This document shows, piece by piece, positions 8,960 through 17,934 of a DNA stretch of 64,000 nucleotides; the stretch's first letter is position 1; every line of letters begins with the position of its first letter. The notes below the pieces were generated by a model. That model was not told the DNA's origin. It saw nothing but the letters and a program-made list of their open reading frames with translations, and did no database searches. The position numbers and the translations under genes were made by a program. Source of the stretch: Streptomyces sp. ACA25 (lineage in GTDB: Bacteria > Actinomycetota > Actinomycetes > Streptomycetales > Streptomycetaceae); NCBI RefSeq assembly GCF_028200735.1, contig NZ_JAQKPV010000013.1, forward strand, positions 62,001 to 126,000. The letters are read 5' to 3'.

Positions 8960-9679
8960 TCAGCCCTCCCGGGCGCCGGCCGGCCGGCCGGGAGTGGCGG
9001 CCAGCCGGCGCAGCGTTCCGATCCGGTTGGTGGTGATCACGTCCACTCCGAGACCGAGCAGCCGCCGCATGACCCGCGGGCTGTCGACCGTCCAGCCGCC
9101 CACCCGGTAGCCCCGCTCCCTCGCCTCCCGCACCGTTCTCTCGTTCAGCAGTCCGAAGCGGTAGTTCAGCAGCCGGGGACGCAGGTCACGCAACAGGGTG
9201 GCGCGGATGGGAGCCGTCCGCTTCCAGGTGAGGGCGATCTCCACCGACCCGTCGGCGGCCCGCACCGCGCGCAGCGCCGCGGGATCGCCGGTCCAGCAGA
9301 CGCGCTCGGCCGAACCGTCCTGCCGGACCGTCTCCACGACGCGGCGCGCGACGGCCGGTGAGGGGGAGGGCAGATCGATCACCAGCCGAGCCGCGAAGGT
9401 CTCCGCCAGCACTTCCCGGAGCAGCGGGACGCCACCGCCGGTGAGCGCCCGCACCTCGGCGGTGGTGAGCTCGTCGACCTGCCGGTCGTGCCCCCACAGC
9501 CGTTTCAGGGTCGGGTCGTGCAGCAGCACCGGCTCGCCGTCCCGCGTGATGCGTACGTCCACCTCCACCGCGTCGGCTCCCGCTGTGAGCGCCGAGCGGA
9601 TCGACGGAAGAGTGTTCTCCGTTGCCCGGTAGGGGTCGCCGCGATGGGCGACCACCGTCACTCTGCTCTTCGTAGCCAC
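8960..9679 (-). CDS. Glycerophosphodiester phosphodiesterase
   Basis: A 239-residue cytoplasmic GDPD/UgpQ-type TIM-barrel enzyme that releases glycerol-3-phosphate from deacylated phospholipids. Visible motifs are VVAHRGDPYRATENTLPS at the N-terminus (metal and substrate ligands), VEVDVRITRDGEPVLLHDPT, and the closing VDVITTNRIGTL. No signal peptide, so it acts inside the cell. GTG start at 9679 lies 22 bases inside the end of the adenosine deaminase gene, so the two are translated from one message. Confidence 0.92.
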   Translation of the reverse strand: MATKSRVTVVAHRGDPYRATENTLPSIRSALTAGADAVEVDVRITRDGEPVLLHDPTLKRLWGHDRQVDELTTAEVRALTGGGVPLLREVLAETFAARLVIDLPSPSPAVARRVVETVRQDGSAERVCWTGDPAALRAVRAADGSVEIALTWKRTAPIRATLLRDLRPRLLNYRFGLLNERTVREARERGYRVGGWTVDSPRVMRRLLGLGVDVITTNRIGTLRRLAATPGRPAGAREG

Positions 9680-10689
9680 GAGGACAGGTAACTGTCGATG
9701 TCGGCCGAGAGCCGGGATTTCGACGGCGTGTCGAGGAACGAGGCCGTCACCGCGTTCTTCGCCAGGCCGGCCACTCCGGTGGCGTCCAGACCCAGCAGCC
9801 TTGCGACGACGGCGTATTCGGTGTTCAGGTCGGTGCCGAACATCGGGGGGTCGTCGCTGCCCACGGTGACCAGCACTCCCGCCTCGACCATGGCTGCGAC
9901 CGGGTGCTCCTCGAGGGCGGCGACCGCCCGGGTGGCGACGTTGGACGTCGGACAGACCTCCAAGGGGATCTGCCGCTCCGCGAGTTCGGCCAGCAACTCC
10001 GGGTCCTGCGCGGAACTCGTGCCGTGGCCGATGCGCTCGGCCCGCAGCGCGGTGAGTGCATCGCGCACCGTCTGAGGTCCGGTGGTCTCACCGGCGTGCG
10101 GGACGCTGTGGAGCCCGGTGGCGATGGCCCGGTCGAAGTACGGCTTGAACTGAGGGCGCGGGACCCCGATCTCCGGACCGCCGAGGCCGAACGACACCAG
10201 CCCTGCCGGGCCCAGTTCGCAGGCCAGGCGGGCGGTTTCCTCCGCCGCGGGCAGGCCCAGCTCGCCCGGGATGTCGAAGCACCAGCGCAACACGGTGCCG
10301 AAGTCGCGTTCCGCAGCCACCCGGGCGTCCTCGATGGCCTCCATGAACGCCAGATCGGGGATGCCGCGGATGACCGACGTGTAGGGCGTGACGGTGAGCT
10401 CGGCGTACCGGATCTGCTGCCGCGCCATGTCGCGGGCGATCTCGTAGGTGAGCAACCGCACATCCTCGGCGTCCCGGATCAGCTCGACCACCGAGATGTA
10501 GATCTCCACGAAGTGGGCGAAATCCCGGAACGCGAAGTACTTCTCCACCTCCTGAGGGTCCTTCGGCACGGGGGTGTCCGGGTGGCGGGCGGCGAGCTCT
10601 GCGACGATCCTGGGGGACGCCGACCCCACGTGATGAACGTGCAGTTCGGCCTTGGGCAGACCCGCGATGAAGGCGGTGAGTTCGGACAA
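9658..10689 (-). CDS. add: Adenosine deaminase family protein
   Basis: Metal-dependent amidohydrolase of 343 residues converting adenosine to inosine. It has the zinc ligands HVHHVG near residue 17, HAGET for the later histidine, and SDDPPMFGTDLNTEY with the conserved Asp pair. The first motif reads HVHHVG instead of the common HxHLDG, a form usual for one Streptomyces paralogue group, so substrate preference may differ from classic Add. The start is TTG 10689 behind GGAGGG. A longer open frame reaches 11205 but has no homologous sequence. Its 3' end overlaps the GDPD start by 22 bases. Confidence 0.9.
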   Translation of the reverse strand: MSELTAFIAGLPKAELHVHHVGSASPRIVAELAARHPDTPVPKDPQEVEKYFAFRDFAHFVEIYISVVELIRDAEDVRLLTYEIARDMARQQIRYAELTVTPYTSVIRGIPDLAFMEAIEDARVAAERDFGTVLRWCFDIPGELGLPAAEETARLACELGPAGLVSFGLGGPEIGVPRPQFKPYFDRAIATGLHSVPHAGETTGPQTVRDALTALRAERIGHGTSSAQDPELLAELAERQIPLEVCPTSNVATRAVAALEEHPVAAMVEAGVLVTVGSDDPPMFGTDLNTEYAVVARLLGLDATGVAGLAKNAVTASFLDTPSKSRLSADIDSYLSSWLRRAE

Positions 10690-10789
10690 AGGAGCCCTCC
10701 GGAAAGAACGGTTGCCCGGACATCGTAAGCAGCGGGCAGGGGGCCGTGCACGGCCCGTAAAGTGTCGCCAACGAGAGTGTGGAGGTCCG

Positions 10790-11632
10790 GTGACCGCTGA
10801 GCAGACCAACCCCTTCCGGCCGCCGGAGGCGGGCGGCCCGGGAATGCCCGTCCTCCGAACGGCTACGCCTCCCGTGCTTGCGGCCCCGTGGGCGAAGGCG
10901 TACGCGGGAGCACCGGACTCCCGCGAGTGGTTCCCGGGCCGGGTGCTCCCGGAGCCGCGCAACGGCCTCGGCACGGCCTCGCTGATCGTCGGCGGCCTCG
11001 GGATATGGCTGTGCTGGACCTTCGTGCTCGGTCCGGGAGCACTTCTGCTGGGCCTGACCGCGGTGCTTCTCGGGGCCTTCGCCCTGCGGCGGGTGCGCCG
11101 AGGGCAGGCCACGAACCGGCACGCCGCGCTCGCCGGGCTGTGGACCGGCGCCGGAGCCGGTGTCGTCGGAGCGGTGCTCAGCGGAGTCCTGGTGTTCCTG
11201 TTCACCTGGTTCGTCGATGTCGAGTCGGCCGCCGGCTCGGATCACCTCGCCGAGGAGGGTGATCAAGTCCGTTACGCCGACGGCCTGGTCGTCGTGTTCG
11301 ACCTCCCGGAGCCGACGGACGGCGGTGGCGCGGTCACCGTGACCGCCCGCGTGGCGAACCAGGGGGAGGACGACCTCGTTCTGCGGGGCGGGAACCTGAC
11401 CGCGTACGCCGACGGCGAGACGATCACCGCGGGCAGTGTGGAGCGGGACGGACCGGAGCCGGGCCGTCTGGCGGTGGGCGAGGAGGCCACCGTGAGCTGG
11501 AGCGTCACCGTGCCCCCCGGCACGGCCTACCTCGGCCTCGACTACGCGCCGGGTCGGGCACACCTACCCGGCTTCTGGGAGCTCGCTCTCAGCGGCGCGC
11601 CGCTGTTCGCCGAGGACATCGCCGACGTCTGA
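10790..11632 (+). CDS. DUF4190-type membrane protein
   Basis: A 280-residue protein of unknown function. A proline-rich cytoplasmic N-terminus of about 60 residues is followed by two close membrane helices (GTASLIVGGLGIWLCWTFVL and the stretch around GVVGAVLSGVLVFLFTWF), the DUF4190 pattern. The C-terminal 110 residues form an extracellular beta-sandwich of DUF4352 type, with the segment VTARVANQGEDDLVLRGGNL. GTG start at 10790 behind GGAGG. It is transcribed divergently from the adenosine deaminase gene, 100 bases away. Confidence 0.75.
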   Translation: MTAEQTNPFRPPEAGGPGMPVLRTATPPVLAAPWAKAYAGAPDSREWFPGRVLPEPRNGLGTASLIVGGLGIWLCWTFVLGPGALLLGLTAVLLGAFALRRVRRGQATNRHAALAGLWTGAGAGVVGAVLSGVLVFLFTWFVDVESAAGSDHLAEEGDQVRYADGLVVVFDLPEPTDGGGAVTVTARVANQGEDDLVLRGGNLTAYADGETITAGSVERDGPEPGRLAVGEEATVSWSVTVPPGTAYLGLDYAPGRAHLPGFWELALSGAPLFAEDIADV

Positions 11633-11767
11633 CGGACTGCCACCGCTCCGCCCGGCGCGAATTCCCCGATATTTCCCCGCGCAAGGGCGTCATGACCCGG
11701 GCCCGAGGCGCTCTCCCCTCCTGACGCAACTGGCGCCCCCCAAGGGGCGGATGGAGGAGGACGCACC

Positions 11768-12223
11768 ATGAGTGACCACGCGGGGGCGAGGGCAGCGACG
11801 GAGTGGCTGGCGTCGGCGGCGGCGGAGCCGGAGGCGTGCCGGTGGGAGTGGGAGCGGAGCCGGCTGGGGGTGACGCTGCTCCCGGCCGGCCGGGTCTGGG
11901 ACGTCCTGGTTCTGAGCGGTGCGCTCGGGCTTCCCACACTGGACGTACTGACCCGGTTCACCGGCCGGTTGGGTCCGGTCCTGCGGGAGGCCGAGCAGGA
12001 CCGGGTCGGCTACTTCGTGCCGCCCGGCACCGTGGCCCGCTGGCTGGGGACGGGCGTCCGCGGGGTGGGTTCCGGGAGCTGGATAGCGGTCCCGCATCCG
12101 CTGCGGACCGCCGGCGGCATTCACTGGCTGGTGCCGCCGGACGGCTCAGGCACCTTGAACGACCCGGTGACGCTGGAGCTGGCGATGCACGACGCGGTGG
12201 CCCTGGGACGCTGCGACGCCTGA
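11768..12223 (+). CDS. Small conserved hypothetical protein
   Basis: A soluble 151-residue protein with no signal peptide or membrane segment. The middle contains RVGYFVPPGTVARWLGTGVR and SGSWIAVPHP, a pattern I associate with small actinobacterial proteins annotated as primase/polymerase N-domain-like; no catalytic acidic motif is visible, so I do not assign polymerase activity. ATG start behind GGAGGA. Codon use matches its neighbours. It ends before a strong shared hairpin. Confidence 0.65.
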   Translation: MSDHAGARAATEWLASAAAEPEACRWEWERSRLGVTLLPAGRVWDVLVLSGALGLPTLDVLTRFTGRLGPVLREAEQDRVGYFVPPGTVARWLGTGVRGVGSGSWIAVPHPLRTAGGIHWLVPPDGSGTLNDPVTLELAMHDAVALGRCDA

Positions 12224-12298
12224 GCCGGTCCGCCCCACCGCCCCGGAGCAAGGGGGAGAGCGCGACACCTGGAGAGGCGAGCTCACCTGTACCAAGGC

Positions 12299-12337
12299 CG
12301 GAACCCCGGCGGTGGGCCACCCACCGCCGGGGTTCCG
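12299..12337. terminator. Very strong bidirectional terminator
   Basis: An 18-base perfect inverted repeat (12299-12316 with 12320-12337) with a 3-base loop lies between the convergent hypothetical gene and gabT. It is the most stable hairpin in the window by inspection. Confidence 0.85.
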
Positions 12338-12352
12338 TGCCGGGGTGGGTTC

Positions 12353-13711
12353 TCAGAGGCGGGTCAGGGCTCCCTCCAGGATGTCCAGGCCCTCGTGCAG
12401 CAGGTCCTCGCCGATGACCAGGGGCGGCAGGAAGCGCATCACATTGCTGTAGGTCCCGGTGGTGAGCACCAGCAGCCCTTCCTGGTGGCAGGCCTTGGCC
12501 AGCGCGGCGGTGGCCTTCGTGTCCGGGTTCTTGGTGCCGGGCTCCACCAGCTCGATGGCGAGCATCGCTCCCCGGCCGCGGACCTCACCGATCACCGGGT
12601 GGCTCTCGGCCAGCTTCCGTAGCCGCGGCTTCATGATCTCCTCGATGCGCCGGGCCTTCGCGTTGAGGTCCAGCTCACGCATGGTCTCGATCGCGCCCAG
12701 TGCGGCCGCGCAGGCCACCGGGTTTCCGCCGTAGGTGCCGCCCAGGCCCCCGGCGTGGGCCGCGTCCATGATCTCGGCCCGGCCGGTGACCGCGGCCAGC
12801 GGCAGCCCGCCCGCCATGCCCTTGGCGGTGGTGATCAGGTCCGGGACGATGCCCTCGTCCTCGGAGGCGAACCACTGGCCGGTGCGGCAGAACCCGGACT
12901 GGATCTCGTCCGCGATGAAGACGATGCCGTGCTCCCGGGCGAACTCGGCGATGCGCGGCAGGAAGCCCTTCGCCGGCTCGATGAAGCCGCCCTCACCCAG
13001 CAGCGGTTCGATCAGAATGGCCGCCGTGTTCCCGGCGCCGACCTGCTTGACGATCTGGTCGATGGCCTGGGCCGCGGCCTCCTCGGCGCAGTGTTCCGGA
13101 CCGGTGAGCCACCGGAAGGGGTAGGCGACCGGTACCCGGTAGATCTCCGGGGCGAACGGGCCGAAGCCGTGCTTGTACGGCATGCTCTTGGAGGTCAGCG
13201 CCATCGTCAGGTTCGTCCGGCCGTGGTAGCCGTGGTCGAAGACCACGATCGCCTGCCGCCCGGTGTGGTAGCGGGCGATCTTCACGGCGTTCTCGACGGC
13301 CTCGGCTCCGGAGTTGAACAGCGCCGACTTCTTGGCGTGGTCCCCCGGGGTGAGCTTCGCCAGCTCCTCGCAGACCTCGACGTAGCCCTCGTACGGGGTC
13401 ACCATCGCGCAGGTGTGAGTGAACTGCGTCAGCTGCGCCGAGGCGCGCCGCACCACGGCCTCGGCGCTGTTGCCGACCGAGGTGACGGCGATGCCGGAAC
13501 CGAAGTCGATCAGCGAGTTGCCGTCCACGTCCTGCAGCACGCCGCCGCCCGCCCGCTGGGCGAACACCGGCATCACACTGCCGACACCCTGGGCGACGGC
13601 GGCCAGCTTGCGGGCCATCAGCTCTTCCGACTTCGGCCCGGGAATGGCGGTGACGAGCTTGCGCTCCTGCGGAAGGCCGGGCCCGCCGGACAGATCGGTC
13701 GTCGTGGTCAT
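12353..13711 (-). CDS. gabT: 4-aminobutyrate--2-oxoglutarate transaminase
   Basis: PLP-dependent class III aminotransferase of 452 residues converting GABA and 2-oxoglutarate to succinate semialdehyde and glutamate. The cofactor lysine lies in TTAKGMAGG (K297) and the ring-nitrogen Asp in IADEIQSGF (D268); FNSGAEAVENAVK binds phosphate. ATG 13711 behind GAGGAG sets the start. The ABC ATPase gene on the same strand ends 155 bases upstream, so they may or may not be co-transcribed. With the gamma-aminobutyraldehyde-type dehydrogenase it would form a putrescine-to-succinate branch. Confidence 0.95.
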   Translation of the reverse strand: MTTTTDLSGGPGLPQERKLVTAIPGPKSEELMARKLAAVAQGVGSVMPVFAQRAGGGVLQDVDGNSLIDFGSGIAVTSVGNSAEAVVRRASAQLTQFTHTCAMVTPYEGYVEVCEELAKLTPGDHAKKSALFNSGAEAVENAVKIARYHTGRQAIVVFDHGYHGRTNLTMALTSKSMPYKHGFGPFAPEIYRVPVAYPFRWLTGPEHCAEEAAAQAIDQIVKQVGAGNTAAILIEPLLGEGGFIEPAKGFLPRIAEFAREHGIVFIADEIQSGFCRTGQWFASEDEGIVPDLITTAKGMAGGLPLAAVTGRAEIMDAAHAGGLGGTYGGNPVACAAALGAIETMRELDLNAKARRIEEIMKPRLRKLAESHPVIGEVRGRGAMLAIELVEPGTKNPDTKATAALAKACHQEGLLVLTTGTYSNVMRFLPPLVIGEDLLHEGLDILEGALTRL

Positions 13712-13866
13712 GGCACGCACTCCTCGGCACGAAACGGACGTTCTTCTTGCTCTGCCTCGCAGGCTAGGGGTCCGTGCCGCCCCCGGGCATGCACCGCCGC
13801 GGAGCAGTCGCCGTGTCGTCCTGTACAGCCCGTACACCGGGTGGGTGCCGGTGTGCTCCGACGCGG

Positions 13867-15192
13867 CTACCGCGCCAGGTCGGGGCGGTGCGCGGGGGCC
13901 GGGCACACGCGTGCGCCCTCGCTGTCGAACACGTACAGCTGCTCCAGGTCGAGCAGCAGCGGCACCCGCTCGCCGATGCGCGGCTGCAGCTCCGTTCCGG
14001 CTCGCAGCACCAGGTTGTCCGCCGCCTGCGGAATCACCTCCGCCGCGAGCTCGTCCTCCCGCTCCAGAGTGGACACGGCCCGGCCGTGGCGTTCCCCGCC
14101 CCGCCCCAGGAGCCGGGCCAGCCCGGACCCGGGGCGGCGGGCGCGTTCCTTGCCGGCCGGCCGGCGCGCGGCCTCCAGACCGGCGACCTCGGCCGACCGG
14201 GCGCCGATCCCGACGTGCACCAGCGACTCGTGGCCCTGGAACTCGACGTGTCGCACGATGCCGTTCAGCAGCGCCTCGGAGCCGCGCATCGCCTGCGGGG
14301 GCGCGATCCGGACGGCCTCCGAGCGCAGACCGACGGTGATGTCCCGTCCCATCTGGATGCGCAGCATCTGGTGGTCGACGCTCAGCGGCTGCGGCAGCTC
14401 CAGCCGCTGAGCGCCGAAGTCGATGCTCATCCGGCCGCCGAGCGGCGCGAGCACCCGGGCCTTCAGCAGGTTGATCCGCGGCGTGCCCACGAAGGCCGCC
14501 ACGAAGATGTTGTCGGGCAGCCGGTACACGTCGCGCGCGGTACCGGTCTGCTGGAGGACGCCGTCCCGCATCACCGCGACCCGGTCGCCGAGCGACATGG
14601 CCTCCGACTGGTCATGAGTGACGTAGACGGTGGTGACGCCCAGCGCTCTGGTCAGGGAGGCGATCTCCGCTCTGAGCCGGTTGCGCAGCTTGGCGTCCAG
14701 GTTGGACAGCGGCTCGTCCATCAGGAAGGCGGAGGGCCGCCGGACGATGGCCCGGCCCATCGCGACGCGCTGCCGTTCCCCGCCCGACAACTGGGCCGGG
14801 AAGCGGTCGAGCAGGTCCTGGATGCCCAGGATCCGGGCGGCGTTCTCGATCCGCGCCCCGTGGTCCTCCTGCGTGCCCTCCATGCGCAGCGGGAAGCCGA
14901 TGTTGTTGCGGCCGGTCATGTTGGGGTAGAGCGCGTAGTGCTGGAAGACCATCGCCAGCTGCCGGTCGCCGGGCGCGAGGTCGTTCGCGTACGCGCCGTC
15001 GAGGAGGAGGTCACCGGAGGTGGGCTCCTCCAGCCCGGCGATCAGCCGGAGCACGGTCGACTTGCCGCAGCCCGAAGGGCCCAGCAGCACGAGGAACTCG
15101 CCCGGGCCGATGTCGAGTGACACCCGGTCCACCGCGGTGACATTCCGCGAGTAGACCTTGGTCACTTCCTGCAGTGAGATGGCGCGGCTCAT
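13867..15192 (-). CDS. Unaccompanied CUT1-type ABC transporter ATPase (UgpC/MsmK-like)
   Basis: ATPase of 441 residues: Walker A GPSGCGKST (38-46), signature LSGGERQRVAM (135 on), Walker B FLMDEPLSNLDAKLR (157 on), then a TOBE-type regulatory region. It resembles the shared sugar-transport ATPases (MsiK/MsmK/UgpC) more than polyamine ones, and is about 60 residues longer than MsiK through a basic insertion after residue 330. No permease or binding protein is next to it, so it must serve remote transporters. It is divergent from the VirD4-like gene and upstream of gabT. Confidence 0.85.
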   Translation of the reverse strand: MSRAISLQEVTKVYSRNVTAVDRVSLDIGPGEFLVLLGPSGCGKSTVLRLIAGLEEPTSGDLLLDGAYANDLAPGDRQLAMVFQHYALYPNMTGRNNIGFPLRMEGTQEDHGARIENAARILGIQDLLDRFPAQLSGGERQRVAMGRAIVRRPSAFLMDEPLSNLDAKLRNRLRAEIASLTRALGVTTVYVTHDQSEAMSLGDRVAVMRDGVLQQTGTARDVYRLPDNIFVAAFVGTPRINLLKARVLAPLGGRMSIDFGAQRLELPQPLSVDHQMLRIQMGRDITVGLRSEAVRIAPPQAMRGSEALLNGIVRHVEFQGHESLVHVGIGARSAEVAGLEAARRPAGKERARRPGSGLARLLGRGGERHGRAVSTLEREDELAAEVIPQAADNLVLRAGTELQPRIGERVPLLLDLEQLYVFDSEGARVCPAPAHRPDLAR

Positions 15193-15432
15193 CAGTCTCC
15201 ACCGGTTACGCGTCTGCGCGGGAACGAGGAGTCTGGAACGTAGCGCACCCGATGTCCGCGGGGAACGGGTTTGCACCGACTCGTCGATCCGATATCGATT
15301 CGATGCGGAAGCCCTGGCAGTGGGCCCGCGCACCGCGGGTCCGGAGTGCGGCAGACGGCCCGGTCCCGGCTCCTCTACATTTGACGGCGACGTGACAGTG
15401 AGCCGACGGGCTGTTCAGGGGGCTTGGCACCG

Positions 15433-17811
15433 ATGAGTACGGACGGCACGCAGGACACGCCGCAGGCCCGGGCGGACGGCCCGGCCGGTCCGCCGGCGCG
15501 GGCCGTGCCCCCGGCCCCTCGCACACCGCCGGCGGGCGGGGCCGGGGCTTCGCTGACCTCGTGGCTGCACACTCCCCGGCCGCAGGCGGAGCCCGGCATC
15601 TGGCGTCCGGGGCACGCTCCGAAGCCGCCGGAGCCGGAGAGCCCGCTCAACGACCGTGAACTGCACGGCGGCGCGTTGCTGGCCCTGCTCGCCGGCCTGC
15701 TGGTCTGGTCGCTGTGCTGGAACGGCTACCTCAGGTTCTGGCTGTGGCCGCTGGAGTGGATCACGTTCGACTCGTGGAGCGGCACCCGGTTCCACGTCAC
15801 CGTCACCTACGCCTACTACGTCCTGTTCGCCGGCCTCCTGGCGTATGTCTTCGGGCGCGTCGGCAACTGGCCGCAGGTGTGGCGGCGCTGGCGCCCCTCG
15901 GTCCTGCGGGTGCTGTGCGGGCGCACGGACATCGCTCCGCTGGAGCCCGGGCAGGCCCGGCGGGCCGGAGCGGCCCTGGTGGCCGGGGCCCTGGCGTGGG
16001 GGCTCAGCTTCGGCGGGGTCTGGCTGTTCTGGCTGGAGCCGCTCAACGCCGTGGTCCCGGACTCGTGGTGGCGCGAGGGTGACACCACCGCCTATGTGGT
16101 CGCCTACAACGTCCACTACCTCCTGTGGACCGTGCTGCTGGCCCTGGTGTCCGGCCTGCTCGGCAACTGGCTCGCGGTGGGCAGACGATACGGCCCCGCC
16201 CTGCTGCGCCGGTCCCCGGACAGCACCGGCGGCAGTTCTCCGGCGGATCCGGGCAGGTGGTCCGAGCTGCGGGCCGCGGGTGCGGGGGCCGCGGCCGACC
16301 GGCTCGCCGAGGAGGTGCGCTCCGGAACCATGTCGGACCTGGACTACGCCCGGATCGACCGGGCCTGGCGGGAGGTCCGGGCCCGCCCCACCGCGCTGGA
16401 GAGGTTCGCCGACGCGGTACTGGCCGACGGTGCCGCGGCCTTCGCGCATCCCTCCGGGGACCGGGACCTGACGGTGCGGGCCGCCCGGCACGACCTGCTC
16501 ACCCGGCAGGTGCACATCGGACGGGCGCTGGACGACGAGCGCAACCCGTACGAACACCGTGGGGAGGAACTGGCTCTGGACCCGGACGTGCTGGGCACCT
16601 CGCTGCTCGCGGTCGGCCCGCCCGGATCCGGCAAGACCGGCCGGATCGTCCGGCCGGTCACCGAGACGATGTGCCTGCAGGCACTCACCGGCCAGGCAGC
16701 GGTGGTCGCGGTCGGCCCGCCCAGCAGCTCGCTGGCGCCCGACGACGCCTTCGACGTCATCATCCGGGTCGGTGACCCGGACGCCGTCCACCGGCTCGAC
16801 CTGTACGGCGGCGCCGAGGGCACCGATGAGGCCGCGGGGCTGGTGGCCGAGGCGCTGATCGGCGGCAGTGCCGCCGACCCCCGGGCCGCGGCGGCCGTGC
16901 TCGCCCAGCTGATCGGCCCGTACCGGGCGGCTTACGGGCATTTCCCCGGGGTCCCGGAGCTGCGCGCGCTGCTGGACGGGGCGCCGGCCTTCCTGGCGAC
17001 CTTGCGGGAAGACCTCGGCCACGCGGGCGCCTGGGACCAGGAGCGGGAGCTGGCGGCCCGGGCCCGGCAGGCGCAGCGTCCCGACGACCTGGGCCCGCAA
17101 CTCGCCGACCGGCTCGCCCTCCTGGACCGGGCGGGGTTCTCCGCCCCGCCCGCGCGTTCCGCGCGGCGCACCCGGCCGTTCTCCCTGAGCGGGGCTCTGG
17201 AGCATCCCCTGCGGGTGCGGGTCGACCTGCCCGGGGGCGGCCACACCGAGGCCGGGCGGATCCTTACCCGGCTGCTCCTCGCCCAGTTCACGGGCGCGGT
17301 CACCACCCGGCCCGACCGGTCGCTGTTCGCCTGCCTGGTCCTGGACGACGCGACCGCCGCCCTCACCCCGGAGTCGGTGCGCGGTCTGACCCATCTGCGG
17401 CCCGCCAACGCCGGTGCGGTGCTGGCCCTGCGCACGCTGGACGATCTCCCGGAGCCGCTGCGCACCGGCCTGCTGGGGGCGGTGGGCTGCCGGGTCGCGT
17501 TCTCCGGAATCACCACCTGGGACGCCGAGCACTTCGCCAGGGCCTGGGGCAAGGACTGGACCGAGGACCGGGACGTCACCAGCACCGCCGACCGCAGCGG
17601 GGGCGCGCTCCGGCGCTCGGTGCGCGGGGTGCGCAAACTGTTCACCGGCCGGGACACCACCACCGAGACGGTCACTGTGCGACGTGTGGAGCGGGAACGC
17701 TGGTCCGCCTCGGAGCTGGCGCACCGGATCCCGCCGAGACACGCGGTGATCTCCCTGACCACGGTGGCCGGGGAGGCGGGACCGCCGGTGCTGGTCCGGC
17801 TGGGCGGGTGA
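15433..17811 (+). CDS. Membrane-anchored VirD4/TraG-like P-loop ATPase
   Basis: A 792-residue protein. A proline-rich tail of about 75 residues is followed by two pairs of membrane helices (near residues 80-140 and 180-240), then a soluble ATPase with Walker A GPPGSGKT near residue 397 and a Walker B-like LVLDDATAAL near 640. The end, with HRIPPRHAVISL, resembles coupling proteins of type IV secretion, which move DNA or protein. No relaxase or secretion genes are nearby. ATG 15433 is preferred over TTG 15424. Its role is unknown. Confidence 0.7.
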   Translation: MSTDGTQDTPQARADGPAGPPARAVPPAPRTPPAGGAGASLTSWLHTPRPQAEPGIWRPGHAPKPPEPESPLNDRELHGGALLALLAGLLVWSLCWNGYLRFWLWPLEWITFDSWSGTRFHVTVTYAYYVLFAGLLAYVFGRVGNWPQVWRRWRPSVLRVLCGRTDIAPLEPGQARRAGAALVAGALAWGLSFGGVWLFWLEPLNAVVPDSWWREGDTTAYVVAYNVHYLLWTVLLALVSGLLGNWLAVGRRYGPALLRRSPDSTGGSSPADPGRWSELRAAGAGAAADRLAEEVRSGTMSDLDYARIDRAWREVRARPTALERFADAVLADGAAAFAHPSGDRDLTVRAARHDLLTRQVHIGRALDDERNPYEHRGEELALDPDVLGTSLLAVGPPGSGKTGRIVRPVTETMCLQALTGQAAVVAVGPPSSSLAPDDAFDVIIRVGDPDAVHRLDLYGGAEGTDEAAGLVAEALIGGSAADPRAAAAVLAQLIGPYRAAYGHFPGVPELRALLDGAPAFLATLREDLGHAGAWDQERELAARARQAQRPDDLGPQLADRLALLDRAGFSAPPARSARRTRPFSLSGALEHPLRVRVDLPGGGHTEAGRILTRLLLAQFTGAVTTRPDRSLFACLVLDDATAALTPESVRGLTHLRPANAGAVLALRTLDDLPEPLRTGLLGAVGCRVAFSGITTWDAEHFARAWGKDWTEDRDVTSTADRSGGALRRSVRGVRKLFTGRDTTTETVTVRRVERERWSASELAHRIPPRHAVISLTTVAGEAGPPVLVRLGG

Positions 17812-17934
17812 GCCCCCGGCGGACCGCCGTCCGGCTCCCCGCCGTTCGCTGTACGGTGTGCGGGTGCGGGGCCGCGCGCTTCCCCGCGTCGTGTGCTCCG
17901 CCCGCTCCACCAGCCCCGGCCTCCAAGGTTGCCC

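Noticed and set aside
9658..11205. An N-terminally extended adenosine deaminase of 515 residues
   Set aside because: The extra 172 residues run antisense through the divergent DUF4190 gene; TTG 10689 has a good ribosome-binding site and the family N-terminus.
12353..15192. A polyamine uptake operon with gabT
   Set aside because: Only an ATPase is present, and it looks like the sugar type; no permeases or binding protein adjoin it.
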